From JALZAI01 sp038212215 (GTDB lineage: Bacteria > Actinomycetota > Actinomycetes > Mycobacteriales > Jatrophihabitantaceae): a DNA stretch of 64,000 nt. Positions 61,093-64,000 of the stretch are shown in pieces (position 1 is the stretch's first letter; each line of letters begins with the position of its first letter). The notes beneath the pieces were generated by a model. The model searched no databases. It saw only the letters and a list, made by a program, of their open reading frames with translations, and was not told the origin of the DNA. Location of the stretch: contig JBBQUT010000005.1 of the NCBI GenBank assembly GCA_038212215.1, positions 62,001 to 126,000 of the forward strand, in the 5' to 3' direction. Position numbers and translations under genes: made by a program.

Positions 61093-61899
61093 ATGGTCGA
61101 TCCACTTCCCATCCTGCGTGACCGTGACGGATCGGTCGAAACGTGGACGCTGAACCGCCCCGACACCCGCAATGCGATTTCCGACGTGGACATTGTCGAC
61201 GCGTTCGAGGGCCTCGTCGACGCGGCGAATAGTGACAGCGCTGTGCACGCCGTGATCCTTACCGGCGCGGGCGCCGCGTTCTCCTCCGGCGGGAACATCA
61301 AACACATGCGCGATCGCGCCGGGATGTTCGCCGGCACGCCCGCTGACATCCGGCAGGGTTATCGGCACGGCATCCAGCGCATCCCGCGGGCGATGGCCCG
61401 GCTCGAAGTGCCCGCGATCGCCGCGGTTAACGGTCCCGCGATCGGGGCAGGCTGCGACCTGACGCTGATGTGCGACATTCGCATCGCCGCCGATACGGCC
61501 AGCTTCGCGGAGAGCTTCGTCAAGGTGGGACTCATCCCCGGCGACGGTGGCGCCTGGTTGCTGCCGCGCGCGATCGGGATGTCGCGAGCCAGCGAGATGG
61601 CGCTGACCGGCGACCCGATCGACGCGGCCACCGCCTTGGAGTGGGGTCTCGTGTCGCGTGTGGTGCCGGGCGCGGAGCTGCTGGCCGAGGCGCGTTTTCT
61701 CGCTGCGCGGATCGCCGCAAACCCGGCGCACGTCCTGCGCATGACGAAGTCACTGCTGCGGCAGGGTCAGCATCAGTCACTGGACGCCTTGTTGGAGCTG
61801 TCTGCGGCGATGCAGGCGATCGCGCATCACACGGGCGATCACCACGAAGCGGTCACCGCCATGCTCGAGCGCCGGCCGCCGGAATTCACCGGCTCCTGA
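61093..61899 (+). CDS. Enoyl-CoA hydratase/isomerase family protein
   Basis: This 268-residue crotonase-fold enzyme has the oxyanion-hole segments AAFSSGGNIKHM and VNGPAIGAGCDLTLMCDIRIAA. AESFVKVGLIPGDGGAWLL carries one expected acidic position, although the second catalytic glutamate is not obvious (aspartate in GLIPGDGG). It probably hydrates enoyl-CoA or acts on a related acyl-CoA. ATG 61093 has AGGGAG six bases upstream. It is not obviously in an operon with the kinase downstream. Confidence 0.85.
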   Translation: MVDPLPILRDRDGSVETWTLNRPDTRNAISDVDIVDAFEGLVDAANSDSAVHAVILTGAGAAFSSGGNIKHMRDRAGMFAGTPADIRQGYRHGIQRIPRAMARLEVPAIAAVNGPAIGAGCDLTLMCDIRIAADTASFAESFVKVGLIPGDGGAWLLPRAIGMSRASEMALTGDPIDAATALEWGLVSRVVPGAELLAEARFLAARIAANPAHVLRMTKSLLRQGQHQSLDALLELSAAMQAIAHHTGDHHEAVTAMLERRPPEFTGS

Positions 61900-61921
61900 T
61901 CGGCGGCCTGTCATGATGTCG

Positions 61922-61993
61922 TGCGTGAGCGAAGCTTGCGAGCGAACAGATGTCACGGGGCTTGGCCGCCCGAACGAGCGCAGCGAGCGTAGG
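61922..61993. repeat. GAGCGA-type repeats before the PfkB-family kinase
   Basis: GTGAGCGAAGCTTGCGAGCG and GAACGAGCGCAGCGAGCG lie in the 95-base gap between the hydratase and kinase genes. They resemble repeats near 48525 and 60994 and may be mobile repeat remnants or hairpins. Confidence 0.5.
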
Positions 61994-61995
61994 GC

Positions 61996-62970
61996 GTGAG
62001 GATCGTCTGCACCGTCGTCGGCGAGGCGCTCGTCGACATGGTCGAATCGGCCCAAGCGCCCGGCACGTTCGCTGCCCATGCCGGTGGCAGCCCGTACAAC
62101 GTCGCGCTCACGTTGGGCCGCCTCGGCCGGCCGGTGTCGCTCGTCGCCCGTACCGGACGCGACACTTTCGGCCGCATGCTCGAGGACAAGGCCCGCGCGA
62201 GCCACGTCGGGTTTGAGCGATGGCAGATCGTCGACGAGCCGACCACGCTCGCTGTCGCAAGCCTGGACGCTGCCGGTCGGGCGCAGTACAACTTCTACCT
62301 CGACGGCACCGCCGGGCTCGGTTGGGACGACAGTCTGGTCGACCTGCTGCCGACCGGTGGCATCCTGCACCTCGGCTCACTGGCCAGCTGGCGCCCGCCG
62401 TCGGGGGCGGTGCTGCAGGCGCTCCAGCGGCGGACCTACGAAGCGGGCGACACGCTGGTGAGCTACGACCCGAACGTCCGTCCGGCATTGATCGCCGACG
62501 AATGGGCGGTGCGCGCGAGCATCGAACGCTGCATCGGGTCCGCGCATCTGATCAAGGCCAGTGACGAGGACATCGAATTTCTGTACCCGGACGACGCCGT
62601 GCCATCGGTTGCGGCGCGCTGGTGCGAACTCGGCGCTGCGCTCGTGATCGTGACGCTGGGAGCGGGCGGTGCGATCGCCTTCGGCCCGTCCGGCGAGTTC
62701 ACCCGCCGTCCCGGCCTGCCGATCACCGTCGCCGATACCGTCGGCGCCGGCGACTCCTTCGCCGGCGGCTTGCTCGATGCACTCGCGGCTGCGGATCTCT
62801 CGACGCCGGGAGCGCTGCGGGACGCGGTGCGCGCCGCTGACCCCCGCATCGCCGACGCGCTCGTCCAGGCGATCGTGGTGTCCGCCATCACCTGCGAGCG
62901 CCACGGCGCGAATCCGCCCACGCGCGCCGAACTCGAGCAGCGGCTGCAGCTCATGAAGCCTCCAGGCTGA
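61996..62970 (+). CDS. PfkB-family carbohydrate kinase (fructokinase-like)
   Basis: This 324-residue ribokinase-fold kinase has the N-terminal GEALVDMV...GGSPYNVALTLGRLGRPVSLVARTGRD. The PfkB signature 2 follows, containing the catalytic aspartate in ADTVGAGDSFAGGLLDAL. It phosphorylates a sugar such as fructose or ribose; the substrate cannot be told. GTG 61996 follows a GAGCGA repeat with weak ribosome binding (AGGGC). Its 3' end overlaps the convergent ogt gene by 20 bases. Confidence 0.88.
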   Translation: MRIVCTVVGEALVDMVESAQAPGTFAAHAGGSPYNVALTLGRLGRPVSLVARTGRDTFGRMLEDKARASHVGFERWQIVDEPTTLAVASLDAAGRAQYNFYLDGTAGLGWDDSLVDLLPTGGILHLGSLASWRPPSGAVLQALQRRTYEAGDTLVSYDPNVRPALIADEWAVRASIERCIGSAHLIKASDEDIEFLYPDDAVPSVAARWCELGAALVIVTLGAGGAIAFGPSGEFTRRPGLPITVADTVGAGDSFAGGLLDALAAADLSTPGALRDAVRAADPRIADALVQAIVVSAITCERHGANPPTRAELEQRLQLMKPPG

Positions 62971-63535
62971 GCAGCAGCCGCTTCGCCTCAACCCCCCCGG
63001 CGTACTGGCCGGGTGCGCCGTCCGACCGGACCACGCGGTGGCAGGGGAGCACGATCGGCACCGGATTCAATGCGCACGCGGTGCCGACCGCCCGCACAGC
63101 GCGCGGACTGCCGACTGCGGCTGCCACCTCGCCGTAGCTCTGCGTGTGCCCGTAGCCGATCCGCTGCAGCTGGGCAACTACGTCGCGGCGGAAGCCGTGC
63201 ACTAGGCGCAGGTCGAGCGCGAGGTCGAACAATCGGCGCGTCCCGGAGAAATACTCTTCTAGCTGGCGGACGACGGGGTCGAGCCGCTTGGGTGCGTGCA
63301 GTATCCGCGGGCCGAGCTGCGCTGCCAGCGCCGCCAACGCCGACTCCTGTCCAAGCCCTGCGAACGCGACACGGACCAGACCCGTCGGGGTGGCGGCGAG
63401 GAGCAGGCTGCCGACGGGGGAGTCGAGGCTGCGATAGGCGACATCGAGCAGCCCGTCGCGTTCGGCGGCCGCAACGAGGCGGGCGTGTAACACGGCAAGA
63501 TCTGCCGCGGCTATCTCAGGCAGCGGGTTGATCAT
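62951..63535 (-). CDS. ogt: Methylated-DNA--protein-cysteine methyltransferase
   Basis: This 194-residue repair protein removes O6-methylguanine by transferring the methyl group to Cys165 in IVLPCHRVVRSDG. The N-terminal Ada-like region starts after an extra stretch of about 35 residues (MINPLPEIAAADLAVLHARLVAAAER) absent from most Ogt proteins. DNA-binding segments are YGEVAAAVGSPRAVRAVGTAC. It overlaps the upstream sigma-factor gene by four bases (ATGA), a conserved pairing in actinobacteria. The extra N-terminus may let it interact with that sigma factor. Confidence 0.9.
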   Translation of the reverse strand: MINPLPEIAAADLAVLHARLVAAAERDGLLDVAYRSLDSPVGSLLLAATPTGLVRVAFAGLGQESALAALAAQLGPRILHAPKRLDPVVRQLEEYFSGTRRLFDLALDLRLVHGFRRDVVAQLQRIGYGHTQSYGEVAAAVGSPRAVRAVGTACALNPVPIVLPCHRVVRSDGAPGQYAGGVEAKRLLLSLEAS

Positions 63536-64000
63536 GGCTGGGCTCCGATCAGGGTTGGGTAGCGTCGGCGCAGCGTGGCGATCCCATCGGACGCGGCGCG
63601 GCGCGCGGCGTCGGTGCTGCTGCCGGTGATGGCGGCGATTTCGCGATAGGGCAGGCCGGCCAGATAGTGGTAGGCGACGGCGGTGCGTTGCCGGTCCGCG
63701 AGCTCGGCCAGCGCGTCCCACAGATCGCTGTCGCGGGCGTCGGCGGTCGACGCGGCGTCGCGCACCAGGAGGCCGGCGACGAGTTTGGCCCGGCGCGCGG
63801 CGCTGCGGGTGAGGTCGATGGCCTTGCGGTGGGCGATCGTCACCAGCCAGGCTTCGACGTTCGCGTCCGCCGCAAGATTCGGGTACGCCTTCAAGGCAGC
63901 GAGGAACGTCTCCGACCAGGCGTCATCGGCGTCGATCGGACCGACGACGGCACGGCACACTCGCAGCACCGTCGCGCCGTAGCGCGCGACGACCGACTCG
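63532..64000 (-). CDS. RNA polymerase sigma factor, ECF type (cut by window end)
   Basis: This is the C-terminal 155 residues of a group IV sigma-70 factor; the frame runs off the window. Visible parts are region 2 (AWSETFLAALKAYPNLAADANVEAWLVTIAHRKAIDLTRSAARR, with the -10-melting helix) and region 4 (ADRQRTAVAYHYLAGLPYREIAAITGSSTDAARRAASDGIATLRRR, which binds the -35 box). It is co-translated with ogt through a 4-base overlap, so it may control DNA-alkylation repair. No anti-sigma factor is visible. Confidence 0.88.
   Translation of the reverse strand, partial: ESVVARYGATVLRVCRAVVGPIDADDAWSETFLAALKAYPNLAADANVEAWLVTIAHRKAIDLTRSAARRAKLVAGLLVRDAASTADARDSDLWDALAELADRQRTAVAYHYLAGLPYREIAAITGSSTDAARRAASDGIATLRRRYPTLIGAQP

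Noticed and set aside
1..64000. CRISPR array
   Set aside because: No regularly spaced repeats were seen. The tandem repeats at 43883 and 49846 have no spacers, and no cas genes are present.

Overview
The window is GC-rich DNA from an actinomycete. It carries a WhiB regulator, an Rv3412-type DUF5319 protein, a UvrD1/PcrA helicase, DUF501, DUF4235 and DUF5302 proteins, and cofactor F420 genes (fgd, fbiC and a Ddn-type reductase). Many start codons are GTG, and -10 boxes often sit directly before a start codon. Gene order matches mycobacteria in three blocks: groEL-whiB3-DUF5319-guaB2-guaB3...guaA, chorismate mutase-uvrD1-sucC-sucD, and mazG-eno-divIC-DUF501-ppx. The details suggest a deep-branching, Frankia- or Jatrophihabitans-like actinomycete rather than a Mycobacterium; that placement is inference.

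Layout. 0-1.3 kb: the 3' end of groEL with a terminator, then a frameshifted gene relic. 1.4-16.4 kb: whiB3, DUF5319, a MacB/FtsX-type ABC exporter, guaB, guaB3, fgd and fbiC in a tight run, then a PAS histidine kinase, guaA and a nuclease-like protein. 16.4-20.6 kb: a membrane protein and a divergent PspC protein / PspC-kinase-LuxR module. 20.6-26.1 kb: chorismate mutase behind what reads as a complete Phe/Tyr attenuator (leader peptide, pause hairpin, antiterminator, terminator), then uvrD1, a B12-binding protein and sucCD.

26.2-44.9 kb is an accessory island. It is bordered by an HNH-endonuclease remnant and an MFS-transporter remnant. It encodes a probable exopolysaccharide system: two sulfotransferases, an APH-fold kinase-like protein, an O-antigen-ligase-like polymerase, a Wzz-like protein with a degenerate ATP site, a Tat-exported PHP phosphoesterase, a GH26-like hydrolase, a WecB/TagA glycosyltransferase, two related secreted beta-propeller proteins (one with malectin-like and PKD domains) and a PAP2 membrane protein lacking the PSGH histidine.

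44.9-64 kb is core again: mfd, a SurA-like lipoprotein, mazG, eno, divIC, DUF501, ppx, DUF4235, udgB, ndh, a thioesterase, an SRPBCC-like protein, a class-I tRNA with a UAA anticodon, a Ddn-type reductase, lon behind an HspR (HAIR) operator, pirin, an enoyl-CoA hydratase, a PfkB sugar kinase, ogt and a sigma factor cut by the window edge.

The strongest unusual signals are the chorismate-mutase attenuator, the odd UAA tRNA (with TTA codons in the island and in one sensor kinase), the polysaccharide island, and two independent 17-bp triplications that duplicate a gene's stop codon.
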